From: Serratia sp. FDAARGOS_506 | GTDB lineage: Bacteria > Pseudomonadota > Gammaproteobacteria > Enterobacterales > Enterobacteriaceae | Assembly: GCF_003812745.1 (NCBI RefSeq) | Contig: NZ_CP033831.1 | Location: forward strand, 4,340,001 to 4,404,000 | Length of the DNA: 64,000 nucleotides | Reading direction: 5' to 3' | Part shown: positions 55,527 through 64,000 of the stretch, piece after piece | Position numbering within the stretch: the first letter of the stretch is position 1 | Layout of the letters: every line of letters begins with the position of its first letter | The notes under the pieces: model-generated | What the model was told of the DNA's origin: nothing | Databases searched by the model: none | Seen by the model: only the letters and a program-made list of their open reading frames with translations | Position numbers and translations under genes: made by a program

Positions 55527-56750
55527 TTAGCGCAGGCTAACCAGCGTCTGCAGGATGGAGTCCTGCGTCTTGATGGTCTGGGCGTTGGACTGGTAGTTAC
55601 GCTGCGCGACGATCATGTTCACCAACTCCTGACTCAGATCGACGTTGGAAGACTCCAGCGCACCGCTGGTCAGCTTACCGAAGCCGCCGCCACCCGACAG
55701 ACCGACGCGCGGCTGACCGGACGCGCCGGTTTCCTGCCAAACGTTATCGCCCTGCGACGCCAGCCCTTCCGGGTTGGAGAAGTTGGCCATGACGATCTGG
55801 CCCAGTACCTGGGTCTGCTGGTTGGAGTAGATGCCCACGACGGTGCCGTCGTTGTTGATCTGGAAATTGGTGTATTCACCGGCGGCATAGCCGTCCTGCG
55901 CCACCTTGCTCACCGAGTCGCTGCCCACGTTCTGCTGCATGCTGCCGGCGAAGCTCAGGGTAAAGTTTTGCGCCGGTGCGCCGTCTTTGGCGGTCATCGG
56001 GATCACCATGCTGAATTCGCCCGGCGCGCCGTTGGTGCTGGTGGTTTTGACCAGGTTGCCGCTGGTGCTGAACTCCATGGTGCCGGCATCAACCGGGGCC
56101 GCGCTGCCATCCTGAGTGTAGACCTGCCACTTGTTGTCTTCAGTCTTCACGAAGTAAGCGTTGATGTTGTGCGCGTTGCCCAGCGAGTCGTAGGCGGTGA
56201 TGGTGTTGACGTAGTTGTAGCTGTCCTGTTTGGTCGGATCGAAGGTCTTGTTCTCCGGCACTTTATGGGTCGACTTCAGGTTGGCCACCATCTCACCGGA
56301 AGTGGACGCCTTGGCGTTCATCATGCCTTCAGGAATACTCAGCGGCACCGGGTTGGCGCCCTGCTGGATGGTCGGCGGGGAACCGGCAGCCGGATAACCG
56401 GTCAGCTGTAGACCCTGCATGTTGGTCAGATTGCGGTTTTCATCCAGCTTGAACTGACCGTTGCGGGTGTAGAAGATGCCGCCATCTTTATCTTGCATGC
56501 GGAAGAAGCCGTTGCCGTTGATGGCGATATCCAGCGCGCGGCTGGTGCCGGTAGTGGTGCCGCCCTTGAAGTTTTGGGTGATGCCGGACACTTTGACGCC
56601 CAGCCCCACCTGCGAACCGGCGAACATGTCGGCGAAGGATACGCTACCGGACTTGAAGCCCGCGGTCGCGGAGTTGGCGATGTTGTTACCGATCACGTCC
56701 AGGTTGGTTGCTGCCGCGTTCAAGCCGCTGACTGCCTGAGAAAAGGCCAT
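55527..56750 (-). CDS. flgE: Flagellar hook protein FlgE
   Basis: Hook subunit of 407 residues (E. coli 402). It begins with MAFSQAVSGLNAAATNLDVIGNNIANSATAGFKSGSVSFADMFA, and ends with ESSNVDLSQELVNMIVAQRNYQSNAQTIKTQDSILQTLVSLR. The middle D1/D2 domains are more variable (FTLSFAGSMQQNVG). Length is set by FliK. 54 bases after flgD. Confidence 0.97.
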   Translation of the reverse strand: MAFSQAVSGLNAAATNLDVIGNNIANSATAGFKSGSVSFADMFAGSQVGLGVKVSGITQNFKGGTTTGTSRALDIAINGNGFFRMQDKDGGIFYTRNGQFKLDENRNLTNMQGLQLTGYPAAGSPPTIQQGANPVPLSIPEGMMNAKASTSGEMVANLKSTHKVPENKTFDPTKQDSYNYVNTITAYDSLGNAHNINAYFVKTEDNKWQVYTQDGSAAPVDAGTMEFSTSGNLVKTTSTNGAPGEFSMVIPMTAKDGAPAQNFTLSFAGSMQQNVGSDSVSKVAQDGYAAGEYTNFQINNDGTVVGIYSNQQTQVLGQIVMANFSNPEGLASQGDNVWQETGASGQPRVGLSGGGGFGKLTSGALESSNVDLSQELVNMIVAQRNYQSNAQTIKTQDSILQTLVSLR

Positions 56751-56804
56751 GTTATTCTCCGAATAGTGGTCAGGCTATCGTCCGATTGAGCCTGATGCTT
56801 AGGG

Positions 56805-57482
56805 TTATAAGATCTGTCGCACGTCTTCCAGGGTGGCGTTGCCCGCCAGGCCGAGATCCAACTTGGCGCCGTTGCCGTCGCGGATCACGCCGTTGACCAG
56901 CCCGAAGTGCAGGCTGCGCGCCACCAACTGCTCGCCGTTGCCTTTGGCGTTGACGGCCACTTTGTAGGCGCCGTCAGGCGCGGTGGTGCCGTCATCCAGC
57001 GAACCGTCCCAGGTGAAGGCGTGTACGCCGGCGGTCAGGCCGCCGATTTCGATGGTGCGCACCACCTGCCCGCTGGCGTTGGTAATGGTGGCGGTCACCT
57101 GATCGGCGGCGCGCTCCAGTTCTACGCCGAACGGCGTGGTGCTGACCTTGCCGTCCTTGCTGCCAACCAGAATGTTGTTGCCGGGTACCATCACACCGTG
57201 GCCGATCAGCGCAGTGGCTTGCAGCGACTGATTGCTGTTGATCTGCCCGGAGATCGAGCCCAGCGTGGTGTTGAGCTTTTCGATACCCTGCACGGTGTTG
57301 ATCTGCGCCAGCTGAGAAGTCAGTTCGTTGTTCTGCATCGGGTTGGTCGGATCCTGGTTTTTCAACTGCGCCACCAGCAACGTCAGGAAGCTGTTGTGCA
57401 GATCCTGGCTGTTGGTGGTCTTGCTGTTGTTACCGATGACGGTGTTGTCCAACGACTCGTTAGTGGTTGCGGCGATAGCCAT
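56805..57482 (-). CDS. flgD: Flagellar hook assembly scaffold FlgD
   Basis: Hook cap of 225 residues (E. coli 231). The N-terminal LHNSFLTLLVAQLKNQDPTNPMQNNELTSQLAQINTVQGIEKLNTTL (about 28-75) is the family block; the C-terminal part (about 105-200) is an Ig/FN3-like pair with FTWDGSLDDGTTAPDGAYKV. 12 bases after flgC. Confidence 0.96.
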   Translation of the reverse strand: MAIAATTNESLDNTVIGNNSKTTNSQDLHNSFLTLLVAQLKNQDPTNPMQNNELTSQLAQINTVQGIEKLNTTLGSISGQINSNQSLQATALIGHGVMVPGNNILVGSKDGKVSTTPFGVELERAADQVTATITNASGQVVRTIEIGGLTAGVHAFTWDGSLDDGTTAPDGAYKVAVNAKGNGEQLVARSLHFGLVNGVIRDGNGAKLDLGLAGNATLEDVRQIL

Positions 57483-57494
57483 AGGAACCTCCGG

Positions 57495-57899
57495 TTACTG
57501 ACCCAGCGTCAGGGTTTTCATCATCATCGACTTGGTGGTGTTGAGCACCTCGACGTTGGCCTGGTAGCTGCGGGAGGCGGAGATGGTGTTGACCATTTCC
57601 CCTACTACATCGACATTCGGCATGCGCACGTAGCCCTTGGCATCCGCCAACGGGTTGCCCGGCTGATACACCAGGCGTTCGGGTGCCGGATCGTCCACCA
57701 CCTGAGCGACGCGCACGCCGCCGGTCGGTTGCCCAGGCGCCGCCGCGACCTGGAACACGACCTGCTTGGCGCGGTAAGGCTCGCCGTCCGGGCCGGTCAC
57801 GCTGTCGGCGTTGGCCATGTTGCTGGCGCTGACGTTCATGCGCTGGGATTGCGCCGATAACGCCGAGCCGGAGATATCAAAAATGTTCAGTAAAGACAT
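57495..57899 (-). CDS. flgC: Flagellar proximal rod protein FlgC
   Basis: Rod protein of 134 residues (E. coli 134). N-terminal [34 protein letters not shown] and C-terminal [42 protein letters not shown] are diagnostic. 5 bases after flgB. Confidence 0.97.
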   Translation of the reverse strand: MSLLNIFDISGSALSAQSQRMNVSASNMANADSVTGPDGEPYRAKQVVFQVAAAPGQPTGGVRVAQVVDDPAPERLVYQPGNPLADAKGYVRMPNVDVVGEMVNTISASRSYQANVEVLNTTKSMMMKTLTLGQ

Positions 57900-57904
57900 G
57901 CGCC

Positions 57905-58318
57905 TTATCCTTGTTGCAGCACGGACATCATCCCTTTGATCTGCCCGTTGAGCAGCGTCAGGTCGGTCTGATATTTCAGGCTGTTATCGGCAAAGTTGGT
58001 GCGTTCGCGATCCATGTCCACCGTATTGCCGTCCATCGACGGCTGGTCCGGTACCCGGTACAACAGATCGAGCTGCGGCGGCTGCAGGGTTTGCGCCGGG
58101 ATGTGGCGCGCCGCAGTCAGGTTCAGCGACATGCCGTTGCCGTTGACGCGCCCTTGTTCCAGCACTTTGTTCAATTGGCTGGCGAAATCGATATCCCGCG
58201 CCTGATAACCCGGTGTGTCTGCGTTGGCGATGTTGGCGGCCAGAATTTCCTGCCGCTGGGCGCGCAAGTTCAGCGCCTCTTGGCCAAAGCGCAGAGCCGC
58301 GTCCAGTTTGTCGAGCAT
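57905..58318 (-). CDS. flgB: Flagellar proximal rod protein FlgB
   Basis: Rod protein of 137 residues (E. coli 138). [45 protein letters not shown] is typical. It is the first gene of flgBCDEFGHIJ, divergent from flgA; a candidate FlhDC box lies 60-100 bases upstream. Confidence 0.97.
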   Translation of the reverse strand: MLDKLDAALRFGQEALNLRAQRQEILAANIANADTPGYQARDIDFASQLNKVLEQGRVNGNGMSLNLTAARHIPAQTLQPPQLDLLYRVPDQPSMDGNTVDMDRERTNFADNSLKYQTDLTLLNGQIKGMMSVLQQG

Positions 58319-58377
58319 GCTCCCTCCGCGAGGTTAGAATTTGGAGTCGACAGGATAAACGCCCCCTGCGCCACCCT

Positions 58378-58419
58378 ATCGCGGGAATAGACGCAAAATG
58401 GGGCGCTATTTATCTGCTT
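58378..58419. promoter_or_regulatory. Candidate FlhD4C2 box between flgA and flgB
   Basis: CGCTATTTATCTGCTT (58404-58419, reverse AAGCAGATAAATAGCG) resembles the known half-site. A poorer opposing half (ATCGCGGGAATAGACG, 58378-58393) lies 10 bases away, the spacing expected for FlhDC. It would drive both divergent class II operons. Confidence 0.65.
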
Positions 58420-58457
58420 AGCCTGCGCGCGCTGCGGGTACACTTACGCGTATCCCG

Positions 58458-59132
58458 ATGAAGCTTGAGAAGATGACGATGAAAGGTAAAATGCTGCTGC
58501 TTATCGGCCTGCTGTGCAGTCTGAACGTGCGCGCCGACGATCTGGCGACGCAAATCGAAAGCTTCATCCAAGGCAAATTCAGTGGTGAACCGGTGCAGGT
58601 GAAAGTGCGGGTGCGCACGCCGCCGAATCAATGGCCCGCCTGCGAGCTGCCGCAGCTGTCGCTGCCGCCCAGCGCGCGGATCGGCGGCAATGTCAGCATT
58701 TCGGCACGCTGTGGTCAGGAGCGGCGTTTTATCCAGACTCAGGTGCAGGTGTTCGGCCGCTATCTGGTTTCGGCGCGCGGCATCAGCGCCGGCAGCCGCC
58801 TGACTGCGGCGGATCTGACGTTGAAAGAGGGCCGGCTAGATACCCTGCCGCCGCGGACGTTGACCGAAGCGGGCAAAGCGTTAGGCGCAGTCAGCCTGCG
58901 CAATATCAGCCCCGGCCAACCGCTGACCCTGACCATGCTGCGGCGCGCCTGGTTGATCAAAGCCGGACAACCGGTGCAGGTCACCGCGCAGGGCGAAGGA
59001 TTCAACATCAGCGGTGCGGGCAAGGCGATGAATAACGCCGCCGCCGAAGACAGCGTGCGCGTACGCATGGCGTCCGGGCAGATAGTCAGCGGCGTAGTCG
59101 GGGACGACGGCGCGATTCGCATTACGTTATAA
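58458..59132 (+). CDS. flgA: Flagellar P-ring assembly chaperone FlgA
   Basis: Periplasmic chaperone of 224 residues (E. coli 219) for P-ring assembly. Signal peptide up to about residue 26 (LLLIGLLCSLNVRA), then a SAF-like C-terminal domain (VSARGISAGSRLTAADLTLKEGRLDTLP; VRVRMASGQIVSGVVGDDGAIRI). Other ATGs lie 15 and 21 bases in; none of the three has a strong ribosome-binding site, so the start is uncertain by a few residues. Confidence 0.94.
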   Translation: MKLEKMTMKGKMLLLIGLLCSLNVRADDLATQIESFIQGKFSGEPVQVKVRVRTPPNQWPACELPQLSLPPSARIGGNVSISARCGQERRFIQTQVQVFGRYLVSARGISAGSRLTAADLTLKEGRLDTLPPRTLTEAGKALGAVSLRNISPGQPLTLTMLRRAWLIKAGQPVQVTAQGEGFNISGAGKAMNNAAAEDSVRVRMASGQIVSGVVGDDGAIRITL

Positions 59133-59137
59133 AAAAG

Positions 59138-59164
59138 TAAAGGTTCCGCAAACCTTGCCGATAA
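59138..59164 (+). promoter_or_regulatory. Sigma-28 promoter of flgMN
   Basis: TAAAGGTT, 11 bases, GCCGATAA: only one mismatch to consensus. It starts 5 bases past flgA, about 100 bases before flgM, so FliA controls its own inhibitor. Confidence 0.93.
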
Positions 59165-59261
59165 GACAAATCAAGCAGCATTTTATTGGCCAGCAGGGCC
59201 GCAAAACTTTCATTGCAGCGTCGTCACCCGCGAGCGGTCACGGCGTAAACGGAGATGGACC

Positions 59262-59573
59262 ATGAGTATCGATCGCACCCAGCGGTTACAGCCGGTTTCC
59301 ACTGTGCAACCGCGTGAAACCCCGGCCGACAACCCGCTCCAACCGCGTAAGGCCGCCGTGGCCGAAACTGCCGTCAGCGGCACTCAGGTCAAACTGAGCG
59401 AGGCACAGGCGCGCCTGATGCAGCCGGGCACCCAGGATATCGATATGGGCCGGGTTGAAGCCATCAAGCAGGCGATACGCAACGGCGAGCTGAAGATGGA
59501 CGCCGGCAAAATCGCCGACGCGCTGCTGCAAGACGCGCAGAACGACATTCAATGGATCGCCGGGCGCGACTGA
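59262..59573 (+). CDS. flgM: Anti-sigma-28 factor FlgM
   Basis: Largely unfolded, exported inhibitor of FliA, 103 residues (E. coli 97). N-terminal half is Pro/Thr-rich and polar; the C-terminal FliA-binding half has [58 protein letters not shown] lies before the ATG. Exported after hook completion, freeing FliA. Confidence 0.95.
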   Translation: MSIDRTQRLQPVSTVQPRETPADNPLQPRKAAVAETAVSGTQVKLSEAQARLMQPGTQDIDMGRVEAIKQAIRNGELKMDAGKIADALLQDAQNDIQWIAGRD

Positions 59574-59613
59574 CAGCGCGGCGGCGAGTAGCGGTAAAGG
59601 ATAAGTCATCACT

Positions 59614-60048
59614 ATGGAAAACCTGGCACAACTGCTGGATAAACTGTTGGAAACGCTACAGGCGCTCAATGGCGTGCTGGAGGAAGAGCACGACTTGCTG
59701 TGTTCAGGCCAGTTGCCTGGCGTGGCGTTGCAGCGCGTAACCGATGCCAAAAGCCAACTGCTGGCCACGGTCGCCTACCTCGAGCAACAGCGCCTGGGGC
59801 AGGAAAAAGCCTGCGGCCAACGCGCGCCCTACTCCAGCCATGCGCCCCTGGCCGATCGCTGGCAACGCGTTCAACTGCTGAGCCAAACGCTGCGCGAAAA
59901 AAATCAGCACAATGGCCTGCTGCTCAACCAGCAGATCGACCATAACGCTCAGGCGCTGGCGATCCTCAGCAAGAACAACAAATCGCTGTATGGCCCGGAC
60001 GGCCAGTCGCACGCCGGCAGTCTGCTCGGCAGAAAAATCGGCGTCTAA
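59614..60048 (+). CDS. flgN: Flagellar export chaperone FlgN
   Basis: Cytosolic helical chaperone of 144 residues (E. coli 138) for FlgK and FlgL. N-terminal LLDKLLETLQALNGVLEEEHDLLCSG is typical; the C-terminal region has NQQIDHNAQALAILSKNNKSLYGPDGQSH. 40 bases after flgM; a GC-rich hairpin with a short T run lies about 15 bases past the stop (60061-60083). Confidence 0.94.
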   Translation: MENLAQLLDKLLETLQALNGVLEEEHDLLCSGQLPGVALQRVTDAKSQLLATVAYLEQQRLGQEKACGQRAPYSSHAPLADRWQRVQLLSQTLREKNQHNGLLLNQQIDHNAQALAILSKNNKSLYGPDGQSHAGSLLGRKIGV

Positions 60049-60060
60049 CCCCCTGATTCC

Positions 60061-60083
60061 GCCCGGCGTGCGCACCGTCGGGC
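60061..60083 (+). terminator. Weak terminator after flgMN
   Basis: GCCCGGCG / CGTCGGGC stem (one G-U pair) with a short loop and a following GGGTTTA. The T run is short, so this is tentative. Confidence 0.4.
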
Positions 60084-60240
60084 GCGGGTTTATCCGATTA
60101 TGCCCACCCTCTCGCATTTTCTTCTTATCGCTTTCTGAATTCCCTTAACGTTATGCGCCAGGCTGCGCAGAACGGATATTTGCCTGTTCCCCATCACTCC
60201 CTATTTCGTCATCTTAGCTTGGTCGTTAAACATCTTGATC

Positions 60241-60259
60241 TATACCCACCAAGGGTATA
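60241..60259. promoter_or_regulatory. Palindromic operator in front of the toxin-antitoxin pair
   Basis: TATACCC (60241-60247) and GGGTATA (60253-60259), a perfect 7-bp inverted repeat with a 5-base centre, 18 bases before the toxin ATG. It is a likely binding site for the XRE antitoxin. Confidence 0.65.
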
Positions 60260-60277
60260 TTTTCACACGGAGAGTGA

Positions 60278-60649
60278 ATGACCGACATTTATCTCACAAA
60301 AGCCTTCCAGACATTTGCCGGCGACGAACGCATCAGTGACGCCGCGATAGTGAAAGCGGCGCGAGAGATGCAAAATCAGTTGTACGACGCCAATCTCGGT
60401 GGTTGCGTTTACAAAAAACGCATCGCCCGGATGGAGAGTGGAAAACGGCGCGGGTATCGGGTATTAATCGCAACGGCAGATGAAGGCAGGATCTTTTTCA
60501 TGTATGGCTTTGCCAAAAACGAAAGAGACAACATCAATCAGGATGAGTTAATTTCCTGGCGGCATTTGGCGGCGCTGTATCTGGATTATTCACCATTCAG
60601 ACTGTATCAGCTGGTCAACTGCGGGGAATTAATAAGGTTACAACTATGA
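60278..60649 (+). CDS. RelE/HigB-family toxin
   Basis: Putative ribosome-dependent mRNA-cutting toxin of 123 residues (PF06296-like). The recognisable parts are AREMQNQLYDANLGGCVYKKRIARMESGKRRGYRVLIA (about 30-68) and IFFMYGFAKNERDNI (about 74-88), both typical of this branch. ACGGAGAG lies before the ATG. It overlaps the antitoxin start (ATGA), toxin first, as in higBA. A palindrome upstream probably binds the antitoxin. It sits between flgN and flhE, likely a later insertion. Confidence 0.85.
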   Translation: MTDIYLTKAFQTFAGDERISDAAIVKAAREMQNQLYDANLGGCVYKKRIARMESGKRRGYRVLIATADEGRIFFMYGFAKNERDNINQDELISWRHLAALYLDYSPFRLYQLVNCGELIRLQL

Positions 60650-60948
60650 GCAAGATGCTGAAATCGATCCATCAGGAAGTTCAGGGCCTGCACCGCGCCG
60701 GTTTCGTCGACGACGTGACCATGCGTACCTTCGACATGCTGTGTCTGCGGCCGGTGAAACAGTTCGGGCCGGCCGAGATCCGCGCGCTGCGCGAACGGGA
60801 AAACGTCAGTCAGCCGGTGTTCGCACTGTATCTCAACGTCAGTAAAAAGGCGGTACAGAAATGGGAGCGCGGCGAGGCGCAACCTAACTCCGCCGCGATG
60901 AAGCTGTTGTCACTGGTGGAACGCAACGGCCTGCAAATTCTGGCCTGA
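60646..60948 (+). CDS. HigA/NadS-type XRE antitoxin
   Basis: DNA-binding antitoxin of 100 residues. The HTH lies in the second half (about 48-85): IRALRERENVSQPVFALYLNVSKKAVQKWERGEAQPNSAAMKLL. The N-terminal part probably neutralises the toxin. It starts 4 bases inside the toxin gene. It converges on flhE, whose stop lies 2 bases past its own. Confidence 0.88.
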   Translation: MSKMLKSIHQEVQGLHRAGFVDDVTMRTFDMLCLRPVKQFGPAEIRALRERENVSQPVFALYLNVSKKAVQKWERGEAQPNSAAMKLLSLVERNGLQILA

Positions 60949-60950
60949 TC

Positions 60951-61355
60951 CTACTGATAATTGACGATGACCTGATTGCCAATCACCCGCAGCGGCGGGT
61001 TCAGACCGCCCTGTGACTGCACGTAATAGACAAAGCGCAATTCCGCATTGGCCGGCTCCCCCTGCAGACCGTTGCTGCTACCGCTGCCGCCGCCGAGCGG
61101 AATGCAGCGGTTCACCGTACACAGCTGGGCCTGCAGCCCCAACGGCTCCGGCCCCAGCAAACGGTAGCGCCAGCTGACGCTGGTGATGCGCGCATTGGCA
61201 TCCGGCAACGCGTTCGGCGCCCGCAAACCGGCGGACTCATCACGCATGCCACCCTGTTCCAACGTCACGCCCGCCCCTTCAGCCACCCAGGAACCGGACA
61301 CCGCACCGGCGGTTAACGGCGCCAGCAGACATAGCACGAAGAGACAGCGTTTCAT
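60951..61355 (-). CDS. flhE: Flagellar protein FlhE
   Basis: Periplasmic protein of 134 residues (E. coli 130) that limits proton leakage through the export gate. Signal peptide at 1-18 (LFVLCLLAPLTAGAVS). The rest matches FlhE: GSWVAEGAGVTLEQGGM, SWRYRLLGPEPLGLQAQLCTVNRCIPLGGGSG. Starts on the flhA stop (TGATG) with GGAG upstream; longer frames upstream lie inside flhA. Confidence 0.94.
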   Translation of the reverse strand: MKRCLFVLCLLAPLTAGAVSGSWVAEGAGVTLEQGGMRDESAGLRAPNALPDANARITSVSWRYRLLGPEPLGLQAQLCTVNRCIPLGGGSGSSNGLQGEPANAELRFVYYVQSQGGLNPPLRVIGNQVIVNYQ

Positions 61356-63433
61356 CAGGCAGCTCCAATGGTCGACGTCATGCGAATCTGGCGATCGTCG
61401 TTGATCTCCAGATTCGACAGCACCACGATCTGCGGCAGGCTGCGGCGCAGGAAGCGCGCCAGCAGGGCCCGCAGCGCATGGTTGACCAGCAGCACCGGCG
61501 GCGCGCTGAGCATCTCTTGCCGCTGCAGCGCCTGGCGCGCCTGATCCAGCAGGCGATCGGCCAAGCCCGGCTCCAGACCGCCCCCGCCCTGCAACGCCTG
61601 CAACAACAGGCGCTCCAGTTGGGTATCCAGCCCGATAACCTGAATCTCGCCGTTGCCCGGGAACCACTGCTGCGTGATCGCTCGGCCCAGCGCCACCCGC
61701 ACTACGGTAGTCAATTCATAAGGATCGCTCTGCGCCGGGGCATGTTCCGCCAGCGTTTCGACGATGGTGCGCATGTCGCGGATAGAAACGCGCTCGGCCA
61801 ACAGGTTTTGCAGCACCTTGTGCAGCGTGGTCAGCGACACCACGCCCGGTACGAAGTCTTCGGTCAGTTTCGGCATCTCCTGCGACACGCGATCCAGCAA
61901 CTGTTGGGTTTCCTGGCGGCCAAACAGTTCGCTGGCGAACTGGCCGATCAGGTGATTGAGGTGCGTCGCCACCACGGTGCTGGCTTCCACCACGGTAAAG
62001 CCCTGGATCTGCGCCTGCTCGCGCAAGGCGCTGTCGATCCATACCGCCTCGAGCCCAAAGGCCGGATCGACGGTTTTGTCTCCCGCCAGCTCGCCCACGG
62101 CATTGCCGGGGTTGATCGCCAGCCAGCGGCCCGGCTGCGCTTCACCGCTGCCGATCTCGACGCCTTTCATCAGGATGCGATAGCTGGCTGGCGGCAGTTC
62201 CAGGTTGTCGCGAATGTGCACCACCGGCGGCAGATACCCCATGTCCTGCGCGAATTTTTTGCGAATACCGCGGATACGCCCCAGCAGCTCACCGTTTTGT
62301 TGAAAATCGACCATCGGAATCAGCCGATAACCCACCTCCATCCCCAGCGGATCTTCCAACTGCACGTCGGCCCAGCTGGCTTCGGCGGCCTGCGGATTCT
62401 CCGGCATCACCGGCGCCTCCACTTCTTTCGGTGCCTGTTGTTCACGGCCACGCAGCCACCAGGCCAGGCCCAGCAACGCGGCGGTAAACAGCAGGAACAC
62501 CAGGTTCGGCATGCCCGGCACCAGGCCCAACAGCCCCAGCACCCCGGCACTCAGCAGCATCACGCGCGGATTGTTGAACAGCTGGCCCACCATCTGCTCG
62601 CCGACGTCCTGATCGGTTGCTACGCGGGTGACGATAACGCCGGCGGCGGTCGAGATCACCAACGCCGGGATCTGCGCCACCAGGCCGTCGCCGATGGTCA
62701 GCAACGTATAGCTTTCCGCCGCCGCCCCCAGCTCCATGCCGTGTTGCACCACGCCGACCAACAGGCCGCCGACGACGTTCAGCACCATGATCATCAGGCC
62801 GGCGATGGCGTCGCCGCGCACGAATTTACTGGCACCGTCCATCGAGCCGTAGAAATCGGCCTCCTGGGTGACCTCTGCACGGCGTTTCTTCGCTTCATCC
62901 TCGCCGATCAACCCGGCGTTCAGGTCGGCGTCGATCGCCATCTGTTTACCCGGCATACCGTCCAGTACAAAGCGCGCGCCCACTTCGGCGATACGCCCGG
63001 CCCCCTTGGTGATAACCATGAAGTTGATCAACACCAGGATGATGAACACCACGATACCGATGGCGAAGTTGCCCCCTACCAGGAAGTGGCCGAAGGCTTC
63101 CACCACGCGACCGGCGGCGGCGGAACCGGTGTGCCCCTCCAACAAGATGATGCGCGTCGACGCGACGTTAAGCGACAAACGCAGCAGCGTGGAGAACAGC
63201 AGAATGGTCGGGAAGGCGGCGAATTCGAGCGTGCGTTGGGTGAACATTGCCACCAGCAGCACCATGATCGACAGCGCGATGTTGAAGGTAAACAACAGGT
63301 CGAGGATAAACGCCGGCAACGGCAGCACCATCATCGACAGGATCAGCAGGATCAACACCGGGCCGGCCAACACCTGCCACTGCGTATCTTTAAAATTGCC
63401 CGGCAAACGAAGCAGGGAGGCCAAATTAGCCAT
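61355..63433 (-). CDS. flhA: Flagellar export gate protein FlhA
   Basis: Inner-membrane gate protein of 692 residues (E. coli 692). The N-terminal third has eight spans (about 20-320, WQVLAGPVLILLILSMMVLPLPAFILDLLF). The FHIPEP signature GAGRIAEVGARFVLDGMPGKQMAIDADLNAGLIGEDEAKKRR is at about 145-190, and the C-terminal cytosolic domain receives chaperone-substrate complexes. The ATG lies 8 bases inside flhB and aligns with E. coli; a longer GTG/ATG frame upstream is in flhB. Confidence 0.97.
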   Translation of the reverse strand: MANLASLLRLPGNFKDTQWQVLAGPVLILLILSMMVLPLPAFILDLLFTFNIALSIMVLLVAMFTQRTLEFAAFPTILLFSTLLRLSLNVASTRIILLEGHTGSAAAGRVVEAFGHFLVGGNFAIGIVVFIILVLINFMVITKGAGRIAEVGARFVLDGMPGKQMAIDADLNAGLIGEDEAKKRRAEVTQEADFYGSMDGASKFVRGDAIAGLMIMVLNVVGGLLVGVVQHGMELGAAAESYTLLTIGDGLVAQIPALVISTAAGVIVTRVATDQDVGEQMVGQLFNNPRVMLLSAGVLGLLGLVPGMPNLVFLLFTAALLGLAWWLRGREQQAPKEVEAPVMPENPQAAEASWADVQLEDPLGMEVGYRLIPMVDFQQNGELLGRIRGIRKKFAQDMGYLPPVVHIRDNLELPPASYRILMKGVEIGSGEAQPGRWLAINPGNAVGELAGDKTVDPAFGLEAVWIDSALREQAQIQGFTVVEASTVVATHLNHLIGQFASELFGRQETQQLLDRVSQEMPKLTEDFVPGVVSLTTLHKVLQNLLAERVSIRDMRTIVETLAEHAPAQSDPYELTTVVRVALGRAITQQWFPGNGEIQVIGLDTQLERLLLQALQGGGGLEPGLADRLLDQARQALQRQEMLSAPPVLLVNHALRALLARFLRRSLPQIVVLSNLEINDDRQIRMTSTIGAA

Positions 63434-64000
63434 CAGAGTCACTCTCTCTTGCAAAATCCAGTGCTTCCGGCACCGGTAAACGTTCAGGTTTTTTCGGGAT
63501 CAGGCCGCCCTCGCGCCGCCAGCGGCGCAGCTGGTACACCCAGGCCAGCACTTCGGCGACCGCGGCATACAGGGTGGCCGGGATATGTTGTCCAATCTCG
63601 CTGTGTCGATACAGCGCACGCGCCAGCGGCGGCGCTTCCAGCATCGGGATACGGTGCTCCGCACCGAGCTCGCGAATGCGCAAGGCGATTTCGCCGGCCC
63701 CCTTGGCCAGCACTTTCGGCGCACTCATTTTTTTGTCGTTGTACTGCAACGCAACGGCGTAGTGCGTCGGGTTAGTGACGATCACGTCCGCCTTGGGCAC
63801 ATCGGCCATCATGCGGCGCCGGGCAATCGCCCGCTGCTGCTGGCGAATGCGTCCCTTGACGTGCGGGTCCCCTTCCTGGTCTTTGAATTCGTCGCGAATA
63901 TCCTGCTTGGTCATCTTCAGCTTTTTAAAGTGGCTCCACAGCTGATAGAACACGTCGAACGCCACCATCGGCGTCAATCCCAACACCACCAGAAAACCGC
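63426..64000 (-). CDS. flhB: Flagellar export switch protein FlhB, C-terminal part only
   Basis: C-terminal 191 residues; the gene runs off the right edge. The fragment begins near the end of the last membrane span (FLVVLGLTPMVAFDVFY) and covers the cytosolic domain. The autocleavage motif NPTH is intact in IVTNPTHYAVALQYND, placed about 72 residues in, matching E. coli residues 269-272. Cleavage there allows FliK to switch export from hook to filament proteins. Confidence 0.96.
   Translation of the reverse strand, partial: GFLVVLGLTPMVAFDVFYQLWSHFKKLKMTKQDIRDEFKDQEGDPHVKGRIRQQQRAIARRRMMADVPKADVIVTNPTHYAVALQYNDKKMSAPKVLAKGAGEIALRIRELGAEHRIPMLEAPPLARALYRHSEIGQHIPATLYAAVAEVLAWVYQLRRWRREGGLIPKKPERLPVPEALDFARESDSDG

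Noticed and set aside
61478-63775. 765-codon plus-strand frame opposite flhA/flhB
   Set aside because: Reverse complement of well-conserved membrane proteins; sequence full of His/Gln/Arg runs.

Overview
The window looks like chromosome of a Serratia species close to S. marcescens (order Enterobacterales). The coding regions are GC-rich. Nearly every protein resembles its E. coli counterpart in length and motif content. Several traits fit Serratia: lpxO, an uninterrupted fli-flg-flh flagellar block, a short flagellin of about 360 residues, and a siderophore-interacting protein inserted in the cha locus. The species call is inferred from protein recognition, not from a search.

Layout. 1-1958: end of a peptide-type ABC transporter operon (binding protein, then the start of a permease). 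2237-2980: orphan genes of unknown function, the first apparently frameshifted. 3023-7801: Cbl (LysR), ChaC, ChaB, a Fur-controlled siderophore-interacting flavoprotein and the ChaA antiporter. 7838-9764: LpxO and a PhoH-like ATPase. 10482-13794: the Fur-boxed efeUOB iron uptake operon. 14039-20066: divergent putP and putA, with a cluster of PutA operator motifs and a strong hairpin in the putA leader. 20230-20858: a HicAB toxin-antitoxin pair. 20888-24214: the cystine/D-cysteine genes tcyJ-tcyL-tcyN and dcyD.

24341-64000 is the flagellar region. fliA-fliZ, fliC and fliDST come first. An accessory stretch follows (29377-36098): an AraC regulator, two very small membrane-peptide genes, a LysR/AzoR pair, and two AT-rich acyltransferase genes that look horizontally acquired. 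Then come fliE, fliFGHIJK, fliLMNOPQR, flgBCDEFGHIJ-flgKL on the opposite strand, flgA, flgMN, a HigBA-type toxin-antitoxin pair, and flhE, flhA and the C-terminal part of flhB.

How the genes work together. FlhB, FlhA and FliOPQR form the export gate. FliHIJ supplies the ATPase. FliF, FliG, FliM and FliN form the MS and C rings. FlgBCFG, FlgHI and FlgDE build rod, rings and hook. FlgKL, FliD and FliC complete the filament, with FlgN, FliS and FliT as chaperones. FlgM holds FliA (sigma-28) until the hook is finished. I can read four sigma-28 promoters matching TAAAGTTT-N11-GCCGATAA, in front of fliC, fliD, flgK and flgM. Candidate FlhDC boxes lie between flgA and flgB and before fliL.

Most of the window is conventional. 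The least explained parts are the orphan genes at 2237-2980, the small-protein genes at 30650-30885 and 47835-47969, the acyltransferase island with its hairpin-rich intergene, the gene remnant beside fliE, and the putA leader hairpin. I found no tRNA, rRNA, CRISPR array or intact insertion sequence.
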